64,000 nt of DNA from contig NZ_BMGR01000007.1 of assembly GCF_014640295.1 (NCBI RefSeq), positions 62,001-126,000 of the forward strand. The letters are read 5' to 3'. A program made the position numbers and the translations under genes. Origin of the DNA: Paenibacillus abyssi (GTDB taxonomy: Bacteria > Bacillota > Bacilli > Paenibacillales > Paenibacillaceae). Shown one piece after another: positions 52,971 through 62,715 of the stretch. Numbering within the stretch: position 1 is the stretch's first letter; every line of letters begins with the position of its first letter. Under the pieces are notes generated by a model. The model saw nothing but the letters and a program-made list of their open reading frames with translations, was not told the origin of the DNA and did no database searches.

Positions 52971-54610
52971 GGTATCAGTTTCCCTTTCCGCAGCTCCTCT
53001 TGCAGGGCGCGAAGCCGGCTGTTGCGATCGGTTAATGCGGCGATGAACAGCTCCCAGCGGGCTTCCTGCTTCATTTTTGTATACAATTTGGCAAGCCGCT
53101 TTAACAGCTTCACCGCAGATTTATAGCTGTCTCTATTTTTGTTCAGGATATATCGTTCAACGGCCTGGTGATAGAAGGGTAGCAGCATTTCCGGGGCGTG
53201 TTTCTCCATCGGCTGCAGCACGCTGACGCGATAATCCAGCGGCTCGCTTCCTCTGCTTAGCTGGTAGTCGATCCACTGCTGCCATTTACCATGCGCGAGC
53301 AGTTTTTGCTCATACTGACTGCGAGAGAATGGAAGTCTGCGGATAAGCGCATCCCACATCGGCTGATTGGCCCCGGGCAAGTGCCCAGCGGCTGTTTCCC
53401 AATAGACGAAATATTCATCCAAGCTGTCGTTTCGAAGATTGCCCAGAAGGGGGTCAAGCTCGACTAACCAAGCCAATAATCGCGGCCAATCCTCCGCATC
53501 CGACAGAGCGGACAAGAAAGGCAATACGCTGTCCGGCTGGAAAGCGTTTATGTTCCTTGTTCCATTTAACAGCGTCCATGCTTCTTGATCGTTAAATAGA
53601 TAGAAATGCATCCAGCACTGGGCGAGTATCAAGGAGCTCCGTTGAAGAGAGGCGCCAAGCTCCGCTTCGGCAAATGTTAATTGCTGCAGCTCCTCCAAGT
53701 AAAACTCCGCGCCGCTTAGGGTGGGGCAAATCCAATTTCTCCAGAGCTGTTCGTATGAATTGTAAAAAAAGTTATTGAATTTCGATTTTCCCAACATATG
53801 CCCGCGCAAATAAGCTAACGTCTCGGCAACGCGGTGCCAGTGCTCCGAGTCCGTTGTGATCTTCAGTTCACGATCAAGACGTTGGCGGATGTCCTCCTGT
53901 AATTCGGAAGCGGCAATCAGGGTATGATATCCCCAAAAAGCTTCCGAGGTATATAATTGATTCTGCGGCTGTGTCGCCAATGTGCCAAGTACATAGAGGC
54001 GCGCGTGCAGTTCAAACAGCTGCTCCAGGGCAGGCGTTAGCGGGGATTTCGCTCTATCGATGGATATCAGGGCGTCACTGGCATACCTCGTATTTCGGGT
54101 GTTATTGGCCAGCGGAGCTGTGATCAGTTCAAAGAGCTCATGCCACTCCGATATTTGCATACTTTGTATATAGACTGCTCTTTCTTTTATTTTGGCTTCG
54201 TTTCCCGTCTCAACCCGTTGTATCACAGGCCGACCCGGCACATGCCCGGGAGCAGGCTTATAGGCTTGCTTAGGATTGGCCGTTACTTTGGCGTTGACGA
54301 GCGCATGAACCGATCGGCCTTGCTGTTCTGTGTAATCAAGCAGGACGGCAATCATGTGTTTACATCCATTTTCAAACGGACAGGTGCAATGGCTTACGCC
54401 AAAAGAGTCTAAATTGATCCCGACGCGGTATGGTTCATTTCCTTCGACGATCGCTTCAATCTGCCCAGGATCGGGCATCGTAAACTGATGGACACGCCCT
54501 TGTTTATAGTAATTGAACCCTCGCTTTATGGTGAGATCGTCAAAGTTAAGCGCCACATCCTGCAAGAGGATATCCCACTGGGCATCGTTCAAGGTATAGC
54601 GTTGTTTCAT
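52967..54610 (-). CDS. SWIM zinc-finger protein, partner of SNF2 helicase
   Basis: A 547-residue protein similar to B. subtilis YwqB. Its SWIM zinc motif CTCPFENGCKH provides Cys75, Cys77, Cys83 and His85. The long remainder is helical, with repeats suggestive of a TPR-like scaffold (ESYKSAVKLLKRLAKLYTKM-type region near the end). SWIM proteins are linked to DNA or protein binding next to Swi2/Snf2 enzymes, and here the SNF2 gene follows with a 4-bp overlap. It is first in the transcript. The exact DNA process in bacteria is unresolved. Confidence 0.88.
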   Translation of the reverse strand: MKQRYTLNDAQWDILLQDVALNFDDLTIKRGFNYYKQGRVHQFTMPDPGQIEAIVEGNEPYRVGINLDSFGVSHCTCPFENGCKHMIAVLLDYTEQQGRSVHALVNAKVTANPKQAYKPAPGHVPGRPVIQRVETGNEAKIKERAVYIQSMQISEWHELFELITAPLANNTRNTRYASDALISIDRAKSPLTPALEQLFELHARLYVLGTLATQPQNQLYTSEAFWGYHTLIAASELQEDIRQRLDRELKITTDSEHWHRVAETLAYLRGHMLGKSKFNNFFYNSYEQLWRNWICPTLSGAEFYLEELQQLTFAEAELGASLQRSSLILAQCWMHFYLFNDQEAWTLLNGTRNINAFQPDSVLPFLSALSDAEDWPRLLAWLVELDPLLGNLRNDSLDEYFVYWETAAGHLPGANQPMWDALIRRLPFSRSQYEQKLLAHGKWQQWIDYQLSRGSEPLDYRVSVLQPMEKHAPEMLLPFYHQAVERYILNKNRDSYKSAVKLLKRLAKLYTKMKQEARWELFIAALTDRNSRLRALQEELRKGKLIP

Positions 54611-54761
54611 TGTCGATCCGTCTCCTGATTAACTTGGTCTCTATTCTTTCATTGTCCACTCATTATAGCATTTTTCATTGGCAGCTTCGCTCTTGGCAAA
54701 GAACGCTCCAAACGGATGTGATTTTGCATTCCACCCATACCGTTCGTTCCTGCTTCGCGGC

Positions 54762-56564
54762 TCACCCCTTGAGCGGCACCTGAATCTCTACGAAAGTGCC
54801 TTGTCCAGGCTGCGACGTGATGCGAAAATTGACCGAGCTGCCGAATGCCAGCAGAAATCTGCGGTGGACGTTGAAAATACCGGTATGCATTCGGAAATAA
54901 GAATCCATCTCCTCGCCGCCGGTTTCAATCAGCTTTGACAGCTTGTTCAGCACATCCGGCAGCATTCCAGCCCCTGTATCGCGAATCGATAGATGCAGCA
55001 TATGATTCTGCAGCTCGGCCTTCACGGTCAGAATAAACTCTTCCCCGCTCATCGTAGGACTCCATCCGTATTTGATTGCATTTTCGACGAAGGGTTGAAT
55101 GCTCAGCTTCATAATGGGAATCTCAAGCGCTGCCGGATCCAATTCGAAATGAGCCATAACATCCGTGCCGTTCCGGTAGTAATGAATCCTCAGAAAGTTG
55201 TGAATATAGGCGATCTCCTCTTTCAGCGGCGCCCAGCCCCCGTCGTTCCGAACGGTATACCGCATCATGCGCGATACGGACTGCACCATTACACCTACGG
55301 CATCCCCATTATTTTTAACGGCGTACGACTCGATGGTTTCCAGTGTGTTGAACAGGAAATGGGGGTTGATCTGTGCCTGCAGCTGGAGCAGCTCGCGTTC
55401 CTTTTCTTTCAGCTTAGACTGGTAGACCTCCTGTTCCATGCTCTGCAGCTCATACAGCATTTTGTTGTAGCTTTGGATAACAAATCCGATTTCATCATTG
55501 CTGTGGCGGATTTCGATGGGAACGTAAGTCCCTCTTCCCAGGCTTTGGAGCCCCCCTTTTAACTTGTAAAGCGGCCGCAGAATGGTATTCATGACAGGAA
55601 AGGAGACGATTAACGCAACGGCCAGACTCGTGATGGCAATAAGGATCGTCAGATTGTAGGCCTGTTCCACGCCTTTGGTCAGGCTGCTTAGCGGAGCCAT
55701 CCATACGAGCTTCCACTCTCCATAGGGGAGATTGGCATAGGTCGTCTCGTATTGCTCGCCATTCGATGAAAACATCAGCTTCGGATCAGCCCCGGAATGC
55801 GAATCGAGTGCGTTCCTAAAGTCGCGGAGCACGGCCGGGTCCGTATCTGCATTGGAAACGGCGGTATGGCTTGCATAATCATACAGAATGAGATTGCCGC
55901 CTTGACCGTATTCAATATCACTGAGCATGCTTTTAATTTTGTCTGCACGAATCTCAATCACGAACCAGGAATTGAATTCTCCCGTGCGCAGATTAATGAT
56001 CGGACGGACGACTGAAAAGACGTTTTCCGGCGTCAGCTGAACATAATTCATTTGATGGGGGACGGTCAGTTTTAGTTTGGTTGTGGAATAAACACTTTGA
56101 TACAAAGGGTCTTCTTCAAAAGTATAGCTATGGTTCAATTTTTCCTGATAGGAATCAAAATAGACCTTGCCCAAGGTATCCAGATACAGCACGCCGACGG
56201 TTTCGTTGCGTAATTGAAGGGCGTTTTTCAATACGGGCCGGAAGTTGATGATATGATTGGCCTGTTGTGCCAAGTCGTTTTCGGGGGCTTCAAGAAATTT
56301 TTGAAATTCGGAATTCGTAAACAGCGTATCGAAGGATTGACTTACGTCTTGTAAATAGTTTGTAATATCCCTAGAGACAAATTGGACATACTGGGACGAT
56401 ATGGATGAGGTATACTCTGTGCTGGACCGAACCATGAAATACTGGGAGCTGTAGCTCACCAGCGCAATGGGAAAGATCGTGATAGCCAGGAGGAGGATAA
56501 ACAATTTATATTTCAGGGACAGGTATCCGATCCTTCTTTTAAGGGAATGCAGCAGGCGTCTCAT
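54762..56564 (-). CDS. YesM-type sensor histidine kinase
   Basis: A 600-residue membrane kinase beginning MRRLLHSLKRRIGYL, with membrane segments at about 20-38 and 290-312, an extracellular domain between them (EYTSSISSQYVQFVSRDITN), and a HAMP linker. The kinase domain has QINPHFLFNTLETIESYAVK, the ATP site has PFVENAIKYGW and RDTGAGM. The longer frame starts at 56609, but the ATG at 56564 has GGGGG 9 nt upstream. It is divergent from the YesN-type regulator gene at 56645, with 80 bp between, which together likely control the adjacent CUT1 transporter. Confidence 0.9.
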   Translation of the reverse strand: MRRLLHSLKRRIGYLSLKYKLFILLLAITIFPIALVSYSSQYFMVRSSTEYTSSISSQYVQFVSRDITNYLQDVSQSFDTLFTNSEFQKFLEAPENDLAQQANHIINFRPVLKNALQLRNETVGVLYLDTLGKVYFDSYQEKLNHSYTFEEDPLYQSVYSTTKLKLTVPHQMNYVQLTPENVFSVVRPIINLRTGEFNSWFVIEIRADKIKSMLSDIEYGQGGNLILYDYASHTAVSNADTDPAVLRDFRNALDSHSGADPKLMFSSNGEQYETTYANLPYGEWKLVWMAPLSSLTKGVEQAYNLTILIAITSLAVALIVSFPVMNTILRPLYKLKGGLQSLGRGTYVPIEIRHSNDEIGFVIQSYNKMLYELQSMEQEVYQSKLKEKERELLQLQAQINPHFLFNTLETIESYAVKNNGDAVGVMVQSVSRMMRYTVRNDGGWAPLKEEIAYIHNFLRIHYYRNGTDVMAHFELDPAALEIPIMKLSIQPFVENAIKYGWSPTMSGEEFILTVKAELQNHMLHLSIRDTGAGMLPDVLNKLSKLIETGGEEMDSYFRMHTGIFNVHRRFLLAFGSSVNFRITSQPGQGTFVEIQVPLKG

Positions 56565-56644
56565 GAATTTTTGCCCCCTTATGTGCGTGATGTACAGTAA
56601 TTTCGACATAATGACAAAGAATCCTTGCGAGGGGTTGAAACCGG

Positions 56645-58075
56645 ATGAAGATCTGTGTTGCCGATGATGAAAAAGAAGTCCGCGAAAGCATCATTTATAA
56701 ATTGAAAACGCTGTTTCCGGAGGAGCAGCTGTTTGATGTGCAGTTCGGGCGCCTTGCCCTGGAGCAGATTGAAACCGTGCAGCCGGATCTGGTATTTCTG
56801 GATATTCGCATGCCGGAGATCGACGGGCTGGAAATTTTGCGCGCAATCAAACGCACATGCCCCGGGGCCCATGTGGCCATTTTATCCGGCTATGACGATT
56901 TTGGCTATGCAAGGCGAGCGCTGCAGCTGGGTGCGATCGATTATTTGCTGAAGCCTGCGGACCGCGAGCAGCTGCGTGAAATTGTTGAAAGCGTAAAGTC
57001 CGACATGGAAAAGACGCTGCGCAAGGAAATAGAGGGTGATCTGGCAAAGCTGTCGGATCAATATGTATTTATTCATGATATTCAATGCTTCAATACGAGC
57101 TTATGGTTTGACGAGCGGCAGGCGAAGGAGATTGTCTTTGGCGATCCCCATGCCGAGGAATGGCACAAACGCCGGGAATCAATGCGGCAGCAGACGCTAA
57201 TGTCTTTTGCCGTCAATCATGATTATGAGGGCATCGCCCTGTACGCCCCCTCGGGAAACAATGGGCTCTTCTTCCGCAGGAAGCAGGAGTTTTTGCCGGC
57301 ACTGCTGCATGGAATGAACCAATGGGAGAGCAGGCGGTTTTTCAGCGGGGATCCGGAATGGCCGGCCAAATCGGAGCCCATGCGGAAGGAAACGGCAAAA
57401 CAGGCGGCGGGGCTGCGCCAGCAAATATTATCATTCGCCAAGATCGGCGACGAGCAGCGTCTGGAAGCCTCGCTGAACGCGTGGCTCGTATGCTTGCGGG
57501 AGATGAAGTTCGCTTCTCTGAAGAAAGAGTGCGTCAACCTGATGGCGCTGCTTGATGAAGGGCTCGTGAAGCAGGAAGTGATTGTTTTGGAGGAGGAGAA
57601 GATGCACTACTGGTCGCAATGGGCGGCCAAGCATAAGACATGGGATGAGCTTCAGGCAAAAATCCGGAAATTTGTGCTGGGAGGCGTGCGCACGTGGATG
57701 CTGCTGGAGCAGCAAACGGGCTCGGGATGGTTTGAGCATGCGCTGCGCCTGGTAGATGCCTCCCGCGATCCGAATATCAGCTTGGAATCTGTGGCCGAAG
57801 CCGTGGGCGTGCATCCCGTTACGTTAAGCCGGATGTTCAAGCAGCAGACGGGAATTAATTTCGTGAAATATTTGGTCCGCAGCCGTTTGAAGCGTGCGCA
57901 GTCCATGCTGCTCACAACCGATAAAAATATTAACGGCATTGCCGATGAGATCGGATATGTCGATCACCGTTACTTCCGCGGCCTGTTCAAAAGGGAATTC
58001 GGCCTGACGCCGTCGGAATATCGCAAAACGAATGGAATTATGGCCGTAACTGACGATGCCGAAGATCAAGCCTAA
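56645..58075 (+). CDS. YesN-type AraC response regulator
   Basis: A 476-residue protein with a receiver domain (VADDEKEV, phospho-acceptor Asp53 in LVFLDIRMPEIDG, LLKPAD) and a C-terminal double AraC helix-turn-helix (VAEAVGVHPVTLSRMFKQQT, INGIADEIGYVDHRYFRGLF, GLTPSEYRKT). GAGGGG precedes the ATG. It is partner of the divergent YesM-type kinase, and the CUT1 transporter operon starts 219 bp downstream, so it is the likely activator of that operon. Confidence 0.9.
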   Translation: MKICVADDEKEVRESIIYKLKTLFPEEQLFDVQFGRLALEQIETVQPDLVFLDIRMPEIDGLEILRAIKRTCPGAHVAILSGYDDFGYARRALQLGAIDYLLKPADREQLREIVESVKSDMEKTLRKEIEGDLAKLSDQYVFIHDIQCFNTSLWFDERQAKEIVFGDPHAEEWHKRRESMRQQTLMSFAVNHDYEGIALYAPSGNNGLFFRRKQEFLPALLHGMNQWESRRFFSGDPEWPAKSEPMRKETAKQAAGLRQQILSFAKIGDEQRLEASLNAWLVCLREMKFASLKKECVNLMALLDEGLVKQEVIVLEEEKMHYWSQWAAKHKTWDELQAKIRKFVLGGVRTWMLLEQQTGSGWFEHALRLVDASRDPNISLESVAEAVGVHPVTLSRMFKQQTGINFVKYLVRSRLKRAQSMLLTTDKNINGIADEIGYVDHRYFRGLFKREFGLTPSEYRKTNGIMAVTDDAEDQA

Positions 58076-58157
58076 TGTTAAAAATTTCTCCCCCCAAGCT
58101 AATTTATTCCGCTGTTTACGACTTGAACGAATATCTATACTCAAAGGTGTAAGCAAA

Positions 58158-58171
58158 AGTAAGCGATTTCA
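58158..58171 (+). promoter_or_regulatory. cre-like site before CUT1 operon
   Basis: AGTAAGCGATTTCA matches the CcpA consensus TGWAANCGNTNWCA at 13 of 14 positions, 124 bp before the binding-protein gene. It suggests glucose repression. Confidence 0.5.
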
Positions 58172-58294
58172 CTGCCAAGAGAAACAGAGCGGCAGGAGGA
58201 ACCGCCCTCCAGCTTACGAAGCTGCTCGAATAGGGCAGCGATTCAGGTATGTGTCACCAGCGGGAAAAATTTGATGAAAAAGGGGCAATTCAAC

Positions 58295-59749
58295 GTGAAA
58301 AAGCTGAAAATGGTTTTGATGATTTCGCTTTCGATGCTCATCCTCTTAACGGCTTGCAGCAACAATTCGCCGGAGCCGGCCAGCGAGGCAGCCGGGAATA
58401 ACCAAAGCGCGGCTGGAGCAGCTGACAAACCGGAAGAATTAAAGGTCTTGTATGCAACGGTCGAGGCGGGCTCCGAGGCGATTATCGATGCGGCCAAAGC
58501 CTATGAGCAGCAATCCGGCATTAAAATTTCAGTCGATACCTTTCCTTATAATAACCTGCAGGAGAAAGTGTTCTCCGAACTGGCGCAAAAGAGCGACTAT
58601 TATGATTTGATCGCGATCGATACGCCATGGGTGCCGAAAATCATCCAGCACATCGAACCGATGACCTCTTATATTCAAAACACAAAATCCCCGGAGCTGC
58701 TGCAGCTGGATGATTTTATCGCTAAAGCGTTCCTTGATACCTCTGTATTCAAAGCCGATGCACCACAGCAAAATCCGCCGCAGATGGACACGATTGATCT
58801 GGACAAAATCGTCTCCGAGGGCTTTGATATCTGGAGCCTTCCGATTCAATCGAACGTACTGACGGTAAGCTATCGCAAGGATTTATTCAACAATGAGGAG
58901 AACAAAGCGCAGTTCCAGCAGCAATATAACCGTGAGCTGGCCGTTCCGCAGACGCTGGACGAATATTTGGATATCGCGAAGTTTTTCACCCGCGACACGG
59001 ATGGCGACGGGAAGATTGATCTGTACGGCACGACATTGATGGGCAAAAAGCACGAAGCGAACTTCGTGGATTTCAAATCGTTCTTAAGCGACTTTGGCGG
59101 ATCGATCTTTGACGATAATCTGGTTCCGGTGTTTAACAATGAAGCGGGAGTCAAAGCGTTGGAAACGTATGGCAGCTGGGTCAGCGAACACAAGGTTACG
59201 CCTCCAGGCGTACTGACGTATACGTGGGATGAAGTGGCTACCGTGTTCGGCTCCGGCCAGGTAGCAATGGGCATGAACTATCACGACATGAAGCTGGATC
59301 CTAAAGTAGAGGGCGGCGATACCGGATATTTCGTGTTCCCGGGCGTGGAGAACGGCGGCGAGATCGTACGCGGGCCGCACTTCGGCTCGTGGGGCATCGG
59401 TATCAGCAAATATTCGAACAACAAGCAAGCCGCTTATGAGCTTGCAGAGGCGTTAACAAGTCCGGATGTGCAGAAGGGCTACCTGAACTTTAAGCAGCAT
59501 GTCACGAGAAACTCCGCTTACGTCGCCGCAGAAGCCTTGCCGGATGCGCTGTCCAAGGAATATTACCAGGTGCTTGGCGAGTCGTTAAAGGTAGGCGTCG
59601 GCCGTCCGAGGATTACGAACTACGACCAGGTTTCCGAAGCCGTTCAAATCGCTGTCAGCGAATATTTATCGGGCAAAAAGGATGCGAAGCAAGCGTTGGA
59701 CGATGGGGCGAAGCAGGTGCAATCGTTAATGGAGCAGGCCGGATACTAA
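58295..59749 (+). CDS. CUT1 sugar-binding lipoprotein
   Basis: A 484-residue extracellular solute-binding protein. From the GTG at 58295 it begins MKKLKMVLMISLSMLILLTAC, a textbook lipoprotein signal with lipidated Cys21; AAAAGGGG lies about 8 nt upstream. An in-frame ATG at 58274 is the alternative start. The body has YYDLIAIDTPWVPKII, RKDLFNNEENKAQFQQQYN and FTRDTDGDGKIDLYGTTLMG. This family binds oligosaccharides, polyols or similar compounds. A perfect hairpin follows before the first permease gene, which commonly makes the binding protein more abundant than the permeases. Confidence 0.9.
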   Translation: MKKLKMVLMISLSMLILLTACSNNSPEPASEAAGNNQSAAGAADKPEELKVLYATVEAGSEAIIDAAKAYEQQSGIKISVDTFPYNNLQEKVFSELAQKSDYYDLIAIDTPWVPKIIQHIEPMTSYIQNTKSPELLQLDDFIAKAFLDTSVFKADAPQQNPPQMDTIDLDKIVSEGFDIWSLPIQSNVLTVSYRKDLFNNEENKAQFQQQYNRELAVPQTLDEYLDIAKFFTRDTDGDGKIDLYGTTLMGKKHEANFVDFKSFLSDFGGSIFDDNLVPVFNNEAGVKALETYGSWVSEHKVTPPGVLTYTWDEVATVFGSGQVAMGMNYHDMKLDPKVEGGDTGYFVFPGVENGGEIVRGPHFGSWGIGISKYSNNKQAAYELAEALTSPDVQKGYLNFKQHVTRNSAYVAAEALPDALSKEYYQVLGESLKVGVGRPRITNYDQVSEAVQIAVSEYLSGKKDAKQALDDGAKQVQSLMEQAGY

Positions 59750-59765
59750 TTGAAGATCAGAACCT

Positions 59766-59799
59766 TGCGGACGCTTGAAGACAGCTTCAAGCGTCCGCA
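59766..59799 (+). promoter_or_regulatory. Intercistronic hairpin
   Basis: TGCGGACGCTTGAAG and CTTCAAGCGTCCGCA form a 15-bp perfect stem with an ACAG loop and no T run, lying between the binding-protein and permease genes. It probably stabilises the upstream mRNA or partly stops transcription. Confidence 0.65.
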
Positions 59800-59819
59800 T
59801 TAAACGGAGTGAACGCCCC

Positions 59820-60704
59820 ATGAAAGAGAATAATCCCAATAAAGACCGTTTGAAATATTTGCTGTTCGTGCCGACAATGGTCATTCTCGTCTCGATGACG
59901 ATTGTGCCGTTTGTTTTTTCTTTATTGACGAGCTTGACGAATTACAAAGCGACAGAGCCGGACAATTGGCGTTTTATCGGCCTGGACAATTTCACCCGCG
60001 CCTTAATGGACAAGGATATTCAAAGCTCCTTTGTGAACACGCTGGTGTATGTGGCTGGTGCCGTTTCCTTAGAGTTTGTGTTAGGAATACTTATCGCATT
60101 GCTGTTAAATCGTAAAATGCGCGGCATTACGGTTATCCGCATGCTGCTCCTGCTGCCGATGATGGCGACGCCGGTTGCCGTCGGATTGATGTGGCGGTGG
60201 CTGTTAAATACGGATTTCGGCATCATCAACTACTATTTGAGTGCGTGGTTTGAGATCACGGGACCGAACTGGCTGGGGGAATATGCCCTGGCGATGCCGG
60301 TCGTCATCCTTGTCGATGTATGGCAGTGGACGCCATTTGTCGTGTTATCGCTGCTGGCGGGATTGCAATCGTTATCAGATGATCCGATCGAAGCGGCAAG
60401 CATGGACGGGGCTTCGTCGTGGCAGATGTTCTGGAATATTACACTGCCGCAGCTTAAATCGATTATCCTTGTTGTGCTGTTGATTCGCATTATTGATGCC
60501 TTCAAATCGTTCGACGTAGTATGGACATTAACGAACGGCGGTCCGGGAGTCAGTACGGAATTGTTAAGCTTGCGCGTTTATCGCGTTGCGTTTAAGTTCT
60601 GGGAAACGGGATACGCTTCCGCGATCTCCTGGTTGTTCTTAATTATAGTGATGTTAATTACTTCTCAGTTTATCAGGTTCTTGTACAAGGAAACGCCAAA
60701 GTAG
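59820..60704 (+). CDS. CUT1 ABC transporter permease 1 (MalF-like)
   Basis: A 294-residue permease with six membrane segments and the EAA loop EAASMDGASSWQMFWNITLP. MKENNPNKDRLKYLLFVPTM is the chosen N-terminus (ATG at 59820, GGAG upstream); the frame opens at 59775 inside the hairpin. It pairs with the permease encoded next. No ATPase gene lies in the operon. Confidence 0.91.
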   Translation: MKENNPNKDRLKYLLFVPTMVILVSMTIVPFVFSLLTSLTNYKATEPDNWRFIGLDNFTRALMDKDIQSSFVNTLVYVAGAVSLEFVLGILIALLLNRKMRGITVIRMLLLLPMMATPVAVGLMWRWLLNTDFGIINYYLSAWFEITGPNWLGEYALAMPVVILVDVWQWTPFVVLSLLAGLQSLSDDPIEAASMDGASSWQMFWNITLPQLKSIILVVLLIRIIDAFKSFDVVWTLTNGGPGVSTELLSLRVYRVAFKFWETGYASAISWLFLIIVMLITSQFIRFLYKETPK

Positions 60705-60783
60705 CAGGATTTTCAAAAAGGTACTTCCGGGCTAAAAGCTTTCAAATAGCCTCGAGCTTTATGCAGAGGAGGAAAGGGATGAG

Positions 60784-61638
60784 ATGATGGGGATTATGAA
60801 TCTTCGAATGAGACGGTTTTTATGGAATCGCATGCTGGATGTTTTGACTTATATGATATTGCTCGTTGCGATCTTCCCGGTCGGCTGGATGGTGCTGACA
60901 TCGCTCAAGACTTCTTGGGATGCGCAGTCGCTGCCGCCGGTCTGGTTGTTTGTGCCGACCTTCGAAAACTATCAGGCCTTGTTCTCCAGCGGCAGCACCT
61001 CCAGCAATTTCGGCGGTTTGCTGTGGAACAGCGTTGTCGTGTCCTTCGTCTCGACCGTGCTTTCCATCGTCTTTGGCGCGCTGGCCGCCTACTCTTTATC
61101 GCGATTCAGGCTGAAACGGGGGAAAGACATTGCGATCTGGATCTTGTCGACGCGCATGTTCCCGCCCGCAGCCACTTTAGTGCCCGTGTTTATGATGATG
61201 AGCTGGTTTGATCTGATCGACACGTATGCGGCGCTCATTATTCCGTATACGGCTTTTAATCTGTCTTTTGTTGTGTGGATGCTGAAGGGCTTCTTTGACG
61301 ATATTCCGGTTGACCTGGAAGAATCGGCTATGATCGACGGCTGCTCCAGAATGTCGGCCTTTGTCCGGATCATTCTTCCATTGATCGCTCCGGGACTGGC
61401 TGCAACCGCGATTATCTGTTTAATGTTCAGCTGGAATGAATTCATGTTTGCGCTCGTGCTGTCGAGAAATGAGGTCGTGACCGCTCCAGTTATTGCCAAT
61501 CAGTTCATTACGATGTATGGTGTACAGTGGGGGGAGTTGACCGCGGCTTCCACCTTGATGACCGCTCCTGTCCTCATTTTCGCCATCCTGGTCCGCAATC
61601 ATATGATTAAAGGTTTGACGATGGGTTCAGTGAAATAA
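60784..61638 (+). CDS. CUT1 ABC transporter permease 2 (MalG-like)
   Basis: A 284-residue permease with six spans and the EAA loop EESAMIDGCSRMSAFVRIIL. The N-terminal MMGIMNLRMRRFLWNRML leads into the first span. GAGGAGGAAAGGG lies upstream of the ATG at 60784. Like other CUT1 systems in Firmicutes it presumably uses a shared MsmX/MsmK-type ATPase encoded elsewhere, because none is in this locus. Confidence 0.92.
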   Translation: MMGIMNLRMRRFLWNRMLDVLTYMILLVAIFPVGWMVLTSLKTSWDAQSLPPVWLFVPTFENYQALFSSGSTSSNFGGLLWNSVVVSFVSTVLSIVFGALAAYSLSRFRLKRGKDIAIWILSTRMFPPAATLVPVFMMMSWFDLIDTYAALIIPYTAFNLSFVVWMLKGFFDDIPVDLEESAMIDGCSRMSAFVRIILPLIAPGLAATAIICLMFSWNEFMFALVLSRNEVVTAPVIANQFITMYGVQWGELTAASTLMTAPVLIFAILVRNHMIKGLTMGSVK

Positions 61639-61659
61639 CGACAACCGGAGGTTATGGTT

Positions 61660-62691
61660 ATGCAAACAATGAAAGGCGTTGTGTTTCCCGGAAACAAGCA
61701 GGTAGAGATCAGAGAATTCCCGATACCCGTGCCTGGACCCGGCGAGGTGCTGGTCCAGATGAAAGCGTCCGCAATCTGCCGCAGCGATATGAGTATTTAT
61801 TATGGCAATCCGGTGGTGGGCGGAGCGAAAACAGGCGACATTATCCCCGGCCATGAGCCGGCCGGGTTGGTCGTACAGACGGGAGAGGGAGTCAGCTCCA
61901 TTCAGGTCAATGATCGGGTAGCCGTCTATTTGGCGGTAGGCTGTGGAGAGTGTTCATATTGTAAAAGCGGTTACATGATGTTTTGTCCAGCATGGAAATG
62001 TATCGGTTTTGATATCCATGGCGGAGATGCGGACTATATCGTCGTGCCGGAGAAAATGTGCATGAAGCTGCCGGATTCGCTCAGCTATGTGGCGGCTGCT
62101 GTATCGACCGATGCGGTGGGCACGCTGTACCATGCGCAAAAGAGATTGCAAATTTCAGGAAAAGATACATTGGTTATCTTCGGGATGGGACCGATGGGCG
62201 GTGCCGGCATTCTAGTCGCCAAGGCGATGGGGGCAACCGTCATTGCAGTGGATATGCTGGAGGAACGGCTGGAGATGGCCAAAGAGCTCGGAGCCGATCA
62301 TATCGTTAACGGTAAAACGGAGGACGTCGTGCAGAAGATTCGCGAGCTGACGGGCCATAAGGGCGCGGATGCAGCGGTTGATTGCTCCGGAAGCCCGATT
62401 GCCGAGAATCAGGCGCTCGACTGCGTGAGGCCGCATGGCAGAGTCGCTTTTATCGGTGAAAGCAGGGAGACCGCGATCCGGCCGAGCGATCAGCTGATCC
62501 GCAAACAGGTGACGCTGATGGGTTCTTGGTATTTCCCGATCCACGAGTATGAGGAAATTACCGAATTCATCGTTAGAAAGAAAATCCCGGTTGAAAAGCT
62601 GGTCACGCATACATTTGCGTTAGAGCAAGCGGAGGAAGCGTTCCGCCTGTTCGATGAAAGAAAAACGGAAAAAGCCGTGTTCGTGTGGTAA
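61660..62691 (+). CDS. Zinc-dependent alcohol (polyol) dehydrogenase
   Basis: A 343-residue MDR-type dehydrogenase. Catalytic zinc ligands are Cys40 (ASAICRSD) and His65-Glu66 (IPGHEPAG). Structural zinc cysteines are Cys95, 98, 101 and 109 in VGCGECSYCKSGYMMFC. The nucleotide-binding motif is FGMGPMGGAGILVAKAMGA with VDMLEERLEMAKELGADH. Such enzymes oxidise polyols or sugars with NAD(P)+. The ATG at 61660 is spaced 8 nt from GGAGG; the ATG at 61654 is only 2 nt away. It follows the transporter permease closely and is probably co-transcribed, so it acts on the imported substrate. Confidence 0.9.
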   Translation: MQTMKGVVFPGNKQVEIREFPIPVPGPGEVLVQMKASAICRSDMSIYYGNPVVGGAKTGDIIPGHEPAGLVVQTGEGVSSIQVNDRVAVYLAVGCGECSYCKSGYMMFCPAWKCIGFDIHGGDADYIVVPEKMCMKLPDSLSYVAAAVSTDAVGTLYHAQKRLQISGKDTLVIFGMGPMGGAGILVAKAMGATVIAVDMLEERLEMAKELGADHIVNGKTEDVVQKIRELTGHKGADAAVDCSGSPIAENQALDCVRPHGRVAFIGESRETAIRPSDQLIRKQVTLMGSWYFPIHEYEEITEFIVRKKIPVEKLVTHTFALEQAEEAFRLFDERKTEKAVFVW

Positions 62692-62715
62692 AAAACTCAA
62701 AAGGGGGAGAATGGT

